This document shows, piece after piece, positions 1 through 7,245 of a stretch of 17,096 bases of DNA (the stretch's first letter is position 1; each line of letters opens with the position of its first letter). The translations under genes were made by a program, and so were the position numbers. Below the pieces are notes generated by a model. That model was not told the DNA's origin, searched no databases, and was given only the letters and a program-made list of their open reading frames with translations. The stretch is from Pelotomaculum sp. UBA3103 (GTDB lineage: Bacteria; Bacillota; Desulfotomaculia; Desulfotomaculales; Pelotomaculaceae), in assembly GCA_002365855.1 (NCBI GenBank), contig DFAP01000064.1, forward strand, positions 1 to 17,096, read 5' to 3'.

Positions 1-27
1 AGGGCAGGTTTAAATTTTTTTTGTTAA

Positions 28-822
28 TTAAACATCCCCGGTGTTTACCCCGTGTGCCCTGCACCTGGGGCACAACGTTCTGACCTTTTTATCTCCTTCA
101 GGGAGCGGCTGCCCGCAGTCTATACATTCAGCTTTGGCTTTTCTTTTTTCCTCCAGGATCATCCTCTGCTGCTTCTGTAGAATCTGCCCCACTATGCTAT
201 CCTGTTCCCTTTTCTTGATCTCCAGGAACTGAACACCGACCAGGTAGCGGCCCTGAGCCTGTTCGGGATTTTCCAGGATCCTTGTCACCATCCCAACCAG
301 ATTCAGCTTTTCTTCCGGATACAATTCAATGATGATCCTGAGCCTGTCCTTATGCTGAAATTCCTGGTCTGTGGCGAAAAGGAGTCCTCCCCCGCTGATG
401 TCAATAATTTTTGCCTTTTTAAAATGGTTGTCCCAATAAGGGGTATAGAGTAAATACAGGTCCATGGAGAGACGCAGCCAGGCCCTGCGCTGCTCATCCG
501 TTCCGCAGCCCGCCCGGTCAAGATTCTTCCATAACTCTGTGCTGTCCATTTTCATTTTTGTCTGTACGCGATACCAGTACACGCTGAGGCCGGCTAATAT
601 GAACAATAAAGACAGGTACAGGATGAGGTAGCGCTGGTTCCGCGACTCCTGCTCTTCCAGGGCCTGTTTGAAAGATTGAATGACTTCCCAGCCATTGCTG
701 TCCGTCTGGCTAAAAGCGGGTTCGGCTGTGATGACTACCAGCAGAGCAGTAAAGAACAAAAAAGTTGACATAACCATAACTTTAGCCCTGATTTGGTTCA
801 CCACCGGCACCACCTTGCTCAC
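28..822 (-). CDS. Membrane-anchored PilZ (c-di-GMP receptor) protein with C-terminal zinc ribbon
   Basis: 264 residues from a GTG start with AGAGGA about 8 nt upstream. Residues 16-38 form a signal-peptide-like hydrophobic segment ending AEPAFS, and 66-84 a second membrane segment, so the rest is probably tethered with the PilZ domain in the cytoplasm. The PilZ domain runs from about 112 to 205. It keeps both c-di-GMP-binding signatures, RxxxR (R113, R117) and DxSxxG (DISGGG, 141-146), and ends in the usual VGVQF strand. A helical linker rich in K/E/Q (205-231) leads to a ribbon with two CxxC pairs (C233/C236 and C251/C254). The family binds c-di-GMP and passes the signal to motility, adhesion or envelope targets; the target here is unknown. 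It overlaps the small Cys-rich ORF upstream, suggesting coupled translation. An alternative start at residue 16 would give a more conventional signal peptide but has a poorer ribosome binding site. Confidence 0.88.
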   Translation of the reverse strand: MSKVVPVVNQIRAKVMVMSTFLFFTALLVVITAEPAFSQTDSNGWEVIQSFKQALEEQESRNQRYLILYLSLLFILAGLSVYWYRVQTKMKMDSTELWKNLDRAGCGTDEQRRAWLRLSMDLYLLYTPYWDNHFKKAKIIDISGGGLLFATDQEFQHKDRLRIIIELYPEEKLNLVGMVTRILENPEQAQGRYLVGVQFLEIKKREQDSIVGQILQKQQRMILEEKRKAKAECIDCGQPLPEGDKKVRTLCPRCRAHGVNTGDV

Positions 823-964
823 CTGTATCTTCCTCTGGCTCGATGGCCAGGCCGCAGCAACAGGCCGGGCATATAAAATCGTTATCCAGCCAGGCTTCCT
901 CTTCCCGCACTGCCAGATCTTCCGGCATGCTGTCTGTTTTCAGCGGAGGATCATACTCAGACAC
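782..964 (-). CDS. Small acidic Cys-rich protein overlapping the PilZ gene start (hypothetical)
   Basis: 60 residues from a GTG start, preceded by GGGGGGA at about 7 nt. The protein is acidic, with a single CPACCC cluster (C32, C35, C36, C37) and a Gly/Glu-rich tail. Its last 41 nt overlap the start of the PilZ gene in another frame, the geometry of translational coupling. The cluster is a half zinc-knuckle and would need another ligand or a partner to bind metal stably. I do not recognise the family. Reasons to think it real are the ribosome binding site, the position directly before the PilZ gene, and a composition unlike random frame-shadow sequence. It could still be a chance ORF. Confidence 0.45.
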   Translation of the reverse strand: MSEYDPPLKTDSMPEDLAVREEEAWLDNDFICPACCCGLAIEPEEDTGEQGGAGGEPNQG

Positions 965-1074
965 AATGCAGTCCCCCCATATTAACTATGCGCTGTATTT
1001 TAACAGCTTTTTTATAATATAACATGATTTGCACCAGGTGTAACGACATAATGTGACTGGAACAGGAAATAACA

Positions 1075-1101
1075 AACCCCCGCATAAAAAACGGGGGCTT
1101 T
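1075..1101 (-). terminator. Rho-independent terminator
   Basis: Perfect 6-bp stem CCCCCG (1077-1082) with CGGGGG (1092-1097), flanked by A and T runs. Read on the minus strand the stem is followed by TTTGTTATTT, so it would end transcription of the thiamine-binding-family gene just upstream (1142-1378). Confidence 0.75.
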
Positions 1102-1141
1102 AAAGGGGTAGTCTGCAATAAAATATCGTTTTCCAGGAGCC

Positions 1142-1378
1142 TTAACTCGCCGAGTTGGTAAGGGTAACCACCATATTTACTTCACTTTGTTTTTTGGCCT
1201 GGTCAAACATGGTCTTCAGGCCGGTCCAAATTTCATCTTCATTTCCCTGCAGGATCGTGGAAATTGAGCCCACCTTGGCCTGCAGTTTGTGGCGTTCCAG
1301 TGATTCCAGGGAACTGCTGATAATCTGGCTGGCGTTTGTTGTTTTCTGAGGGTAAAGGGCTACTTCAGCTGTAAGCAT
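1142..1378 (-). CDS. Thiamine-binding (MTH1187/YkoF-like) family protein
   Basis: 78 residues. The start chosen is the ATG at 1378, preceded by GGAGG at a 7-nt spacing; an upstream in-frame extension to 1435 has no comparable site. The protein has the layout of the small ferredoxin-fold family once called DUF77: an N-terminal strand (AEVALYPQ, 4-11), a helix, the signature strand GSISTILQG (37-45), then a DEIW helix and a final strand VNMVVTLTNS. Family members of about 90-100 residues bind thiamine or a related ligand as homo-oligomers and are thought to act in thiamine salvage or transport. No thiamine gene adjoins it, so a specific ligand is inference from family only. It appears to be a single-gene transcript ending at the hairpin around 1075-1101. 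Confidence 0.8.
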   Translation of the reverse strand: MLTAEVALYPQKTTNASQIISSSLESLERHKLQAKVGSISTILQGNEDEIWTGLKTMFDQAKKQSEVNMVVTLTNSAS

Positions 1379-1557
1379 TTTTTTACCTCCGGCAGTTAAA
1401 TTTTTTTCAACTTTATTATGCAGAATCATGAGCAACTATATTCAATCGCTCAGCAATTTTACCTGAAAGAACGGAAATAACGGGCTCGATTTTTACGAAA
1501 ACATGGTAAAATGATACAAATAAGGTGATAAAATTGCCCCAGGAGGTGTAACGAGTC

Positions 1558-2544
1558 ATGAGCAATCTTGTTAATCATAATGTCCTGGCCATGATGCGCA
1601 AACTCGCACCCAAGGAGTTCTTGTTTGATGAAAAGGCACTCGTCAAGTACCTCCCTTTCAAGCTTCCCGGACGAAAATTAGCTCAGATCTGTTCCGCCTT
1701 GAACTCAGGCAAAAACATCATCTTTGTCGGCGCGCCCGGCACTGGTAAAACCACCGTCGCACAGGCTGTCTGCCGCGCTGCATACTCGCTGTTCCTGTCT
1801 TTCGGCAAAGGTATATTTACAACGGGAACCGCCGACTGGACAACCTTTCACACTGTTGGAGGGTATATGCCTGATGTCTCCGGAAGCGGGCGCCTGGTGT
1901 TCAGCCCCGGCATCATTACCCGCGCGATCATAGACCGCCACTGGCTGATCCTGGATGAGATCAACCGCACCGACATCGACAAAGTGATCGGGCCGTTCTT
2001 TTCCGTACTCAGTGAACATGAAGTAGTCCTGCCTTTCAAAAACAGTGAGGGGGCCCATTTTGTGATCCGGCTTGGCGCCAGTGATTCCACTGAGACCGAG
2101 TTCTACGTCCACCCCCACTGGCGGCTGATTGGCACCATGAATGACTTTGACAAACATGCGCTGTACAACCTGTCGTACGCTTTTATGCGCCGGTTTGCCA
2201 TCATCAGCATTGATACTCCCAGTCCCATGGAGCTGATTAAGATTATGAGCCGCGTGGTTCCCGAATGCGACTTAAACAATGGGATGAACAAACTTGTGTG
2301 TATTACAAAATACCGCGAACTTGGACCGGGTATCTTTCTGGACATGGCCCGGTATATTGCCACCAGGGGAGCGGCGGCGGGAGCACAAACGGAAGAACAT
2401 GCCTGTGAAGCAGCGGAGCTTTTCCTCCTGCCCCAGTTCCAGGGCCTACCCATGTCGGTCAACCAGAAGATCGCTGAAATTATCCGCAAAGCTCTTCCAA
2501 ACTGCACTTTTGATGAAAGCAAGATGGAGTTTGCCAATAACTGA
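1558..2544 (+). CDS. AAA+ ATPase of the McrB/MoxR-like (AAA_5) type
   Basis: 328 residues from ATG with a textbook AGGAGGTG 8-9 nt upstream. Visible motifs are Walker A GAPGTGKTT (58-66), a glycine-rich substrate-loop region WTTFHTVGGYMPD (94-106), Walker B LILDEIN (130-136), sensor 1 GTMN (192-195) within a GTMNDFDKH motif that recalls the McrB MNxxDR signature, and an arginine-finger candidate in AFMRRF (208-213). The C-terminal 90 residues are helical, matching the AAA+ lid. There is no DNA-recognition domain, endonuclease, MIDAS/VWA domain or McrC-like gene nearby, so neither a restriction role nor a MoxR-type chaperone role can be assigned. The next gene is convergent, so this is a one-gene unit. 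The ATPase assignment is secure; the target is unknown. Confidence 0.88.
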   Translation: MSNLVNHNVLAMMRKLAPKEFLFDEKALVKYLPFKLPGRKLAQICSALNSGKNIIFVGAPGTGKTTVAQAVCRAAYSLFLSFGKGIFTTGTADWTTFHTVGGYMPDVSGSGRLVFSPGIITRAIIDRHWLILDEINRTDIDKVIGPFFSVLSEHEVVLPFKNSEGAHFVIRLGASDSTETEFYVHPHWRLIGTMNDFDKHALYNLSYAFMRRFAIISIDTPSPMELIKIMSRVVPECDLNNGMNKLVCITKYRELGPGIFLDMARYIATRGAAAGAQTEEHACEAAELFLLPQFQGLPMSVNQKIAEIIRKALPNCTFDESKMEFANN

Positions 2545-2585
2545 TAACTTAAATGTATGCCTTGAATATATTGCAGACGCAGCAA

Positions 2586-2612
2586 GGCCGCAGAGGCTAT
2601 TCCCACGCGGCC
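2586..2612. repeat. GC-rich hairpin between convergent genes
   Basis: GGCCGC (2586-2591) pairs with GCGGCC (2607-2612) across a 15-nt loop in the 85-nt gap between the convergent AAA+ and rubrerythrin-like genes. It lacks a T-tract on either side, so a terminator role is only possible. Confidence 0.3.
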
Positions 2613-2629
2613 CGATCAATTTCTAGAGG

Positions 2630-3094
2630 CTAAATTTCCTTTTCTTCGCTTAAGTTTCTCAGCTCCACCAGGTGCATTTTTTCTTCCTCCAGTATCTTGT
2701 AGATCATCTTGCGCGACTGTTCCGAACCTGTGCGCTCCAGCAGTTCATGGTAAAGCAGGATCGCATCTTTTTCAGCCTGTATCCCTATGGCCAGGACATC
2801 CCTAAGAGACTGGATCTCCCCCGCCATTTTTTTGATCTGGTCAGGCTCCGGGAAAATGCCGCCCATGCCGATGGATGCCATGTAGTCCGAGGTTCCCTGG
2901 TCAAATTTTTCATCCCCGGAGTAAGCGGAAATAATCTTGTCAAATACCTTGATATGTTCCTTCTCCTCTTCAGCCAGCCTCATGGCCAGCGTCTTGGTCT
3001 TTTCCTCTTCAACCGCTGCGGCAAGATTTATATAAAACTGGTAACCTTGAACTTCCATAGAACGCGCCGTCTTTGCGATATCTGTAAAAATCAC
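2630..3094 (-). CDS. Rubrerythrin/ferritin-like diiron protein without rubredoxin domain
   Basis: 154 residues from GTG, with GAGGG about 7 nt upstream. It folds as a four-helix ferritin-like bundle by motif: a first helix carrying E14, then ExxH at 44-47 (within EEEKEH), a third helix with E108, then ExxH at 138-141 (within EEEKMH). These are the carboxylate and histidine ligands of a diiron site, as in the rubrerythrin diiron domain. The C-terminal FeS(Cys)4 rubredoxin domain of full rubrerythrins is absent. The family reduces peroxide or stores/handles iron in anaerobes; which applies here cannot be told. It lies downstream of the broken amidotransferase gene on the same strand, with a 66-nt gap. 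Confidence 0.85.
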   Translation of the reverse strand: MIFTDIAKTARSMEVQGYQFYINLAAAVEEEKTKTLAMRLAEEEKEHIKVFDKIISAYSGDEKFDQGTSDYMASIGMGGIFPEPDQIKKMAGEIQSLRDVLAIGIQAEKDAILLYHELLERTGSEQSRKMIYKILEEEKMHLVELRNLSEEKEI

Positions 3095-3160
3095 CTACGC
3101 CCTCATTCCTTTCCCTGCCAAGCTTATTTACATTATCATGCCACAACACATTGACGATAA

Positions 3161-3887
3161 TCACACATGTTGCGCAGTAGTGATCATTCTCAGCCAGTTC
3201 TTGAAAATCTGTCCGGCCACAGGTCTATATTCTTTCCAGATGGCTGAGGTCTCAAGCTCCAGCCGATTAACAGCGCCAGGACCGTGCAACATCTCGATGT
3301 CTTCTGCCCAGATGCCGGTCCATATGTCTATTATTTCAGGCGTGATTTCCAGGTGAAACTGCAGCGCAAACACCCTGTCAGAGCAGCAGGAAAAGGCCTG
3401 GTTGACGCAGTCCCCGGTTGACGCCAGCAAGGGCGGCGCCCGCAGGCAGGGCAAAGGTGTCGCTGTGCCAGTGGAATACCGGGAATTTTTCCGGCAGCCC
3501 TTGAAACAGAGGCGACCTGGCGCACTCAGCAGTGAGTTTCAGTTCATACCATCCGATCTCTTCTACCGGGTTGCGGGTAACCGGCGCGCCCATAGCCCTG
3601 GCAATCAGCTGTCCGCCCAGGCAGATGCCCAGAATATATATACCTTCATCCAGCGCTTGCCGGATGAGCGTGCCGACCAGCTTTAAGCAGGGATAAGCGT
3701 CTTCCTCGTATACATTCATGGACCCACCTAGAATAACCAGGGCGCCGTAGCCGTTCAAGGAACCCGGCAGATTCGAACCCGGCCTGTCCATAACCCGGAT
3801 ATCAAGCTCACACCCGTCCCTTTCCAACTCTTCGAGCACAAGCCCCGGCGCGACCACGGTCATGTTTTGAACGACAAGAACTTTCAA
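3161..3887 (-). pseudogene. Class I glutamine amidotransferase (GMP-synthase-like), frameshifted
   Basis: Two reading frames together encode one GATase of about 240 residues, the usual length of stand-alone members. The 5' part begins at the TTG at 3887, which has CGGAGG 6 nt upstream; an ATG at 3905 would swallow that site. It carries the LGGSMNVYE loop and the nucleophile motif GICLGGQL (C89), and runs to HSDTFALPAG. The 3' part, in another frame, continues LLASTGDC..., then FALQFHLE with the catalytic His and Glu. The break lies near 3415-3445 in a GC-rich GGGCGCCGCCC stretch, so one base was gained (or two lost) there. The protein as read would stop soon after the break (near 3378) and lack the His-Glu pair. 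This is either a recent pseudogene or an assembly/sequencing error. The family hydrolyses glutamine to deliver ammonia, or hydrolyses gamma-glutamyl compounds; the substrate is unknown. Confidence 0.8.
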
Positions 3888-4011
3888 GGCCAACCTCCGC
3901 TGCATACAATCTTTTTATAATAATTGAAATATTCGAGTGGGAAATAACTATCCCTGCCGGGCAGCGGGACCGTATTGCAAAAATAATTTGATACCCCCCG
4001 TGTTTCAGCTC

Positions 4012-5061
4012 TTAACCCCTTATAACATAAATCGGGTTGCTAAAAATCCACGGTTGCCGCCGTCTCCTGAGACCCACAAAGGTGTCCAGGAAAACCTCCG
4101 CCCTGTAGGCACCCGGTTCCTGCACTTTCTTGATCAAGCTTCTGGTGTTACCGGCACTGGCAACTACCCGGCCGTTCTTGATTATACGCAGCAATCCCGC
4201 CCTGGGCGCCGATACTTTCATATATGTTTCCGGCCCCAGACACAGCTCATCCCCCATGATTGCCCCGCTCCAACCGTTTTGCGCCGTAAATATAAACCCG
4301 CTGCCGCCTGATAAATAGTCGTAGCTTAAGTAGCAGTTACCATTTTCCAGCGCCTGATAAATACTGTGTTTGTCTTTTTCGAAGGAAGCAAGCTGAAAAG
4401 AAAGGGGTTCCTTTAAAAGGACATGGGTCCGCAGCGTCTTGAACATCCGCTTGTAGGAGTAAAAGTACCCGTGGGCGTCCACGCTGCCGATGCCGTAAAC
4501 TTTGCTGCGGCTTTGAAGCTCATCCCACTTCTTCAAGGTTTCTTCCGGCGGGCCGTCAATAAAAAGGTCGGGGCGGATCAAGCCGATGGGAATAAAAAAG
4601 GGGCCGAACAGATTCTCGATCCAGTCGTGGCTGTAGTTCCAGACTTCCAGCCCGTTGAAGCCCTCTGCGCTCCATTCCTGCCACGGAGTCACGGTAAGGC
4701 GGAAGATCGAGCGTCCGTCATTACTAAACGGGTGGGCGATAAAGCCGACGCCCCCCTTCGCACTGACTTCGTCTATGGTTTCCTGGTGGCTTTGACGGGG
4801 AGTTACTTCGGAAGATAGCCGCATGGCCAGATAATGTCCGCCGCGTTTGCCGACGCTTATCTCCTCACCCACCAGCAGGGCGGTCTTTTTATGCCAGCCT
4901 TCTTCAGGCAGGGCCTTCAGGGTATTGTGGTCGGTCAGGATCATGAAGTCGCATCCCGCCCTGTTGGCGGCCTTGACGATCTTTCTAACATCTTTCAGCC
5001 CGTCAGAATAGGTCGAGTGGACATGGATAACCCCGGCGTAATCATGGTAACCGGACAACAT
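4012..5061 (-). CDS. PHP-domain metal-dependent phosphoesterase/hydrolase
   Basis: 349 residues from ATG with GGAG about 9 nt upstream. The four PHP motifs are clear: HxHSTYSDG (H13, H15, D20), TDHNT (D44, H45), the GEE acidic pair (E66/E67), GFIAHPF (H110), and SVDAHG (D195, H197). Together these form the trinuclear metal site of PHP hydrolases. The C-terminal 100 residues are beta-rich, resembling the CehA/McbA-like subgroup, which includes predicted hydrolases of unknown substrate. The C-terminal DUF-like region ends with FSNPIYV, typical for this group. There is no signal peptide, so it is cytoplasmic. It lies 124 nt upstream of the broken amidotransferase on the same strand. Metal-dependent hydrolase is firm; the substrate is not known. 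Confidence 0.87.
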   Translation of the reverse strand: MLSGYHDYAGVIHVHSTYSDGLKDVRKIVKAANRAGCDFMILTDHNTLKALPEEGWHKKTALLVGEEISVGKRGGHYLAMRLSSEVTPRQSHQETIDEVSAKGGVGFIAHPFSNDGRSIFRLTVTPWQEWSAEGFNGLEVWNYSHDWIENLFGPFFIPIGLIRPDLFIDGPPEETLKKWDELQSRSKVYGIGSVDAHGYFYSYKRMFKTLRTHVLLKEPLSFQLASFEKDKHSIYQALENGNCYLSYDYLSGGSGFIFTAQNGWSGAIMGDELCLGPETYMKVSAPRAGLLRIIKNGRVVASAGNTRSLIKKVQEPGAYRAEVFLDTFVGLRRRRQPWIFSNPIYVIRG

Positions 5062-5131
5062 TCCTCAACTCCAAGAAAAAATCCCCTTGGATATCATATG
5101 AGGACCGGGGTCCCTTCTGTGACCGCTCTGC

Positions 5132-5159
5132 CTCCTGGGACAAGGGACCTGTCCCGGAG
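5132..5159 (-). repeat. REP-like hairpin element, copy A
   Basis: The 20-mer TGGGACAAGGGACCTGTCCC (5136-5155) recurs exactly at 7940-7959. Here it is bracketed by CTCC (5132-5135) and GGAG (5156-5159), which extend the hairpin. Read on the minus strand the core is GGGACAGGTCCCTTG. A partial inverted match GGTCCCTT lies just left at 5109-5116. No transposase is nearby. Confidence 0.65.
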
Positions 5160-5160
5160 A

Positions 5161-5197
5161 CAAAAGAAACGCCCCTGCCATCACTGCGGCAAGGGGC
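5161..5197 (-). terminator. Rho-independent terminator of the PxKF surface-protein gene
   Basis: On the minus strand GCCCCTTGCC (5197-5188) pairs with GGCAGGGGC (5179-5171), with one bulged base and an 8-nt loop, followed by GTTTCTTTTG. It stands about 75 nt past the stop codon of the surface-protein gene. Confidence 0.75.
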
Positions 5198-5270
5198 GCG
5201 CTCTTAATATTGATTTTTTGGTTTATTAAATATTTTCTAATATTAACATGCTACACCCGGTATATTTTTA

Positions 5271-6854
5271 CTATTTAAGACCTATTTGAACTGTTTGCGT
5301 GGTTCCATCATTTAGGGTAATAGTAAGACGGTAAGTACCTGCGGTCAATCCCTTGGTACTCAGGTTAAAGATGTACTGGTTGGCTGTCGTATCATACCTG
5401 AAATTGCTACCGGTAGTGGCAGCACTGGTTGATATAGCCTCAACATCTTCTGCAAAAACTTCATTAGATAGCTTAGCATATTTTATTGTTGCCACAGCGT
5501 TTGAGACAAAGGCCCCATTAGCATCGGTCAGTTGGAATTTAACAGGCACAGTACTGCCGGCTTTGAAAACGCTGGAACCATCACTGTTTATCGGCTGGAG
5601 AATTCCACCGAAATTATATTCAATTTTGTAGTTAAAACGATAGGTTTGTGTATTACCAGCATTGTCAGTAGCAGTTACTTCAACGTATTTACTGCCTACA
5701 CTGCTTGTATCAAGGTTTAAGCTTCCGCTGGTAGGGGTGGCAAGGCCGGAAATGTTGTCACTTGCTGTCCAGGAGACCGATGCAGTTGAGTTTAGGATGT
5801 AGACAGAATCCTGGGGTGAGCCGAATTCCACCGTTGGTGCTGTCCAGTCTATACTGACCGCCGGAGAAGTAAAGGTGGCGCTGTTTCCTGCGTTGTCAGT
5901 GACTGTGACATTCTTAATTTGAGCTTCACCCTCAGTGCCGAACACCAGCGGGCTAATTGGTATAGCGGAGGCAACACCTGACAGGTTGTCGTCTGTAGTG
6001 TAGGAGATGCTTACCGGAGTGTTGTTCCAGCCCGCCGCATTTGGCGCTGGGTTAGGAGTTCCCCAGGCAAGTGTAGGATCGGTCTGGTCAAGTATGATAC
6101 TATCCGTATAGTTCTGAGACCAGTTGCCGGACTCATCCCTATACTGTACAGCCACCGTTTTAGTGCCATCGCCAGTTGGTAAAGTATAGGCAATGTCAGT
6201 GCTGAACGGTGTTACACCCGGAACTACCGGAACCACATTACCTCCAGATGCATCAGTACCATCGGCTACACGGTAACCCGTAACCCCTATGTTATCGGTG
6301 GCCGACAGGTTTAAAGTGACATTGGTGTTGTTGGTGTAGGTCGCATTGCTGTTGATGGTGATGCTGCCCGTGGGAGCAGTCGTGTCAGCAGGGGTTGATG
6401 GTTCAGTAACATTTAATCTAATACCAGCCCAATCGGATGGAGGATTACCACCAAGATTAGGCGCATTATTAGTGACGGTGAATGTCACTTTATATTCATA
6501 GACATTTATTATATTGGGAGCTGTCCCACTTACAGTAACAGTATCAACAGAAGAATAATCATTAATACTAAATTCAGTCTTAGATAAACTTGCTGCGGCA
6601 TTATCAGAAGTAATACTACCTAAAACCGGGAAGGTAGTTTGCTGACCGACATCATTTATATATACTCCTACCACAGCATCCCAAGTTTGGCCGGGTTCAC
6701 TTGTTATTTCCACCCAACGGTCTTGTGAGAAAGCAGTTGCAACTATAGCATCTGCTTTTACCTGATCAGCAAGTGCTACCCCCGCAGTAACTAAACCTGA
6801 TAAAAGAATAATCAAGAGCATACTCGTAAATTTCGCAAACTTTCTTCTTAACAA
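5271..6854 (-). CDS. Secreted Ig-like repeat protein with C-terminal PxKF domain
   Basis: 527 residues. The start is placed at the TTG at 6854, with GAGAGGTG 8 nt upstream; the GTG at 6872 would include that site. A signal peptide follows: basic LRRKFAKF, then a hydrophobic core, ending GVALA before DQ at about residue 29. After a first beta domain come at least three Ig-like modules, each opening with a D.T.PT-type strand and containing a TDN-type turn (TDNIGVTGY, TTDDNLSGV, TASDNISGL). The last about 115 residues begin YNFGG and contain GSTVPVKFQL and KGLTAGTYRLTI, the signature of the PxKF C-terminal domain. No SLH repeats, LPxTG or membrane anchor is present, so the protein is probably released or held non-covalently. 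Adhesion or matrix function is inference. Its long structured leader (two motif copies plus a terminator) suggests regulation by attenuation. Confidence 0.88.
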   Translation of the reverse strand: MLRRKFAKFTSMLLIILLSGLVTAGVALADQVKADAIVATAFSQDRWVEITSEPGQTWDAVVGVYINDVGQQTTFPVLGSITSDNAAASLSKTEFSINDYSSVDTVTVSGTAPNIINVYEYKVTFTVTNNAPNLGGNPPSDWAGIRLNVTEPSTPADTTAPTGSITINSNATYTNNTNVTLNLSATDNIGVTGYRVADGTDASGGNVVPVVPGVTPFSTDIAYTLPTGDGTKTVAVQYRDESGNWSQNYTDSIILDQTDPTLAWGTPNPAPNAAGWNNTPVSISYTTDDNLSGVASAIPISPLVFGTEGEAQIKNVTVTDNAGNSATFTSPAVSIDWTAPTVEFGSPQDSVYILNSTASVSWTASDNISGLATPTSGSLNLDTSSVGSKYVEVTATDNAGNTQTYRFNYKIEYNFGGILQPINSDGSSVFKAGSTVPVKFQLTDANGAFVSNAVATIKYAKLSNEVFAEDVEAISTSAATTGSNFRYDTTANQYIFNLSTKGLTAGTYRLTITLNDGTTQTVQIGLK

Positions 6855-6889
6855 TTGTTTTACACCTCTCACATTTGATTTTTTCTAAC

Positions 6890-6945
6890 AGGGCCGGTTA
6901 TACTACCAGCTCCTCGCTGCCCAAGTGTCCAGATTTAGGCCGGGC
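6890..6945 (-). promoter_or_regulatory. Leader RNA motif, proximal copy
   Basis: On the minus strand GCCC (6945-6942) pairs with GGGC (6922-6919) around a loop containing TGGACACTT. The strand continues GCGAGGAGCTGGTAGTATAA and then CCGGCCCTG. The order of conserved blocks is the same as in the distal copy (7097-7169). This copy lacks the 3' arm that would make a terminator, and lies 36 nt before the start codon, close enough to influence translation. Confidence 0.55.
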
Positions 6946-7088
6946 ATCAAAGCTTCCCGACTTTGTCGCATTAATTTAATTTGGCTAGTTGAAACACTAG
7001 AGTCGTAACATTCACAAAGCATGTCCACACAACAATGTAATCGCTTAAAGCACCTTTTCTTCTGGCACCCACTCCTTTATACAAGATT

Positions 7089-7124
7089 AAACACAAAACC
7101 GGCCCTGGTACCTCAAGGCCGGTT
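7089..7124 (-). terminator. Intrinsic terminator inside the leader (attenuator candidate)
   Basis: On the minus strand AACCGGCCTTG (7124-7114) pairs with CAGGGCCGGTT (7107-7097) over 11 positions, one of them G-U, with a 6-nt loop, followed by TTGTGTTT. It lies about 240 nt before the surface-protein start and directly after the distal leader motif, so it would cut the transcript short unless the leader refolds. Confidence 0.7.
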
Positions 7125-7187
7125 ACGCTACCTGCTCCTGCCCGGTTAAGCGTCCATCTGAAACCGGGCCTTCATTGCTCCAATGAA
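7097..7187 (-). promoter_or_regulatory. Leader RNA motif, distal copy (candidate cis-regulatory RNA)
   Basis: Read 5' to 3' on the minus strand: hairpin TTCATTG/CAATGAA (7187-7171), then GCCCGGTT (7169-7162) pairing with AACCGGGC (7147-7140) around a loop with TGGACGCTT, then AGGAGCAGGTAGCG, then the terminator hairpin. The blocks TGGACRCTT, GGGCAG, AGGAGCWGGTAGYRTAA and CCGGCCYTG recur in the proximal copy. I cannot match it to a riboswitch class I know; it lacks the GGCAAA and GACGCAAAGCC blocks of the c-di-GMP-I class. Confidence 0.6.
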
Positions 7188-7216
7188 AAAAAATGACATA
7201 TTTAGCTTGTATACAT

Positions 7217-7245
7217 ATTGTATAAGCCTATAGTCCTACTGTAAA
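7217..7245 (-). promoter_or_regulatory. SigA-type promoter for the surface-protein leader
   Basis: On the minus strand TTTACA (7245-7240), a 17-nt spacer, then TACAAT (7222-7217). The predicted start near 7210 puts the hairpins and both leader motifs in the transcript, giving a leader of about 350 nt. Confidence 0.6.

Noticed and set aside
1705..2606. Long antisense ORFs under the AAA+ gene
   Set aside because: They are frame shadows: no ribosome binding site, no recognisable domain, and the sense frame has complete AAA+ motifs.
1303..2626. McrBC-type or other defence island around the AAA+ gene
   Set aside because: No nuclease, methylase, toxin or VWA partner gene is present on either side; the neighbours are ordinary housekeeping genes.
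4423..5229. Plus-strand ORFs of 131 residues opposite the PHP gene
   Set aside because: They lie antisense to a gene with all PHP metal motifs and show no domain or ribosome binding site of their own.
7080..7190. c-di-GMP-I (GEMM) riboswitch before the surface-protein gene
   Set aside because: Short pieces (GGACGC, AGGTAGCG..AACCG) resemble parts of the class, but the order differs and the GGCAAA-type and GACGCAAAGCC blocks with the GNRA loop are missing. I report it as unclassified.
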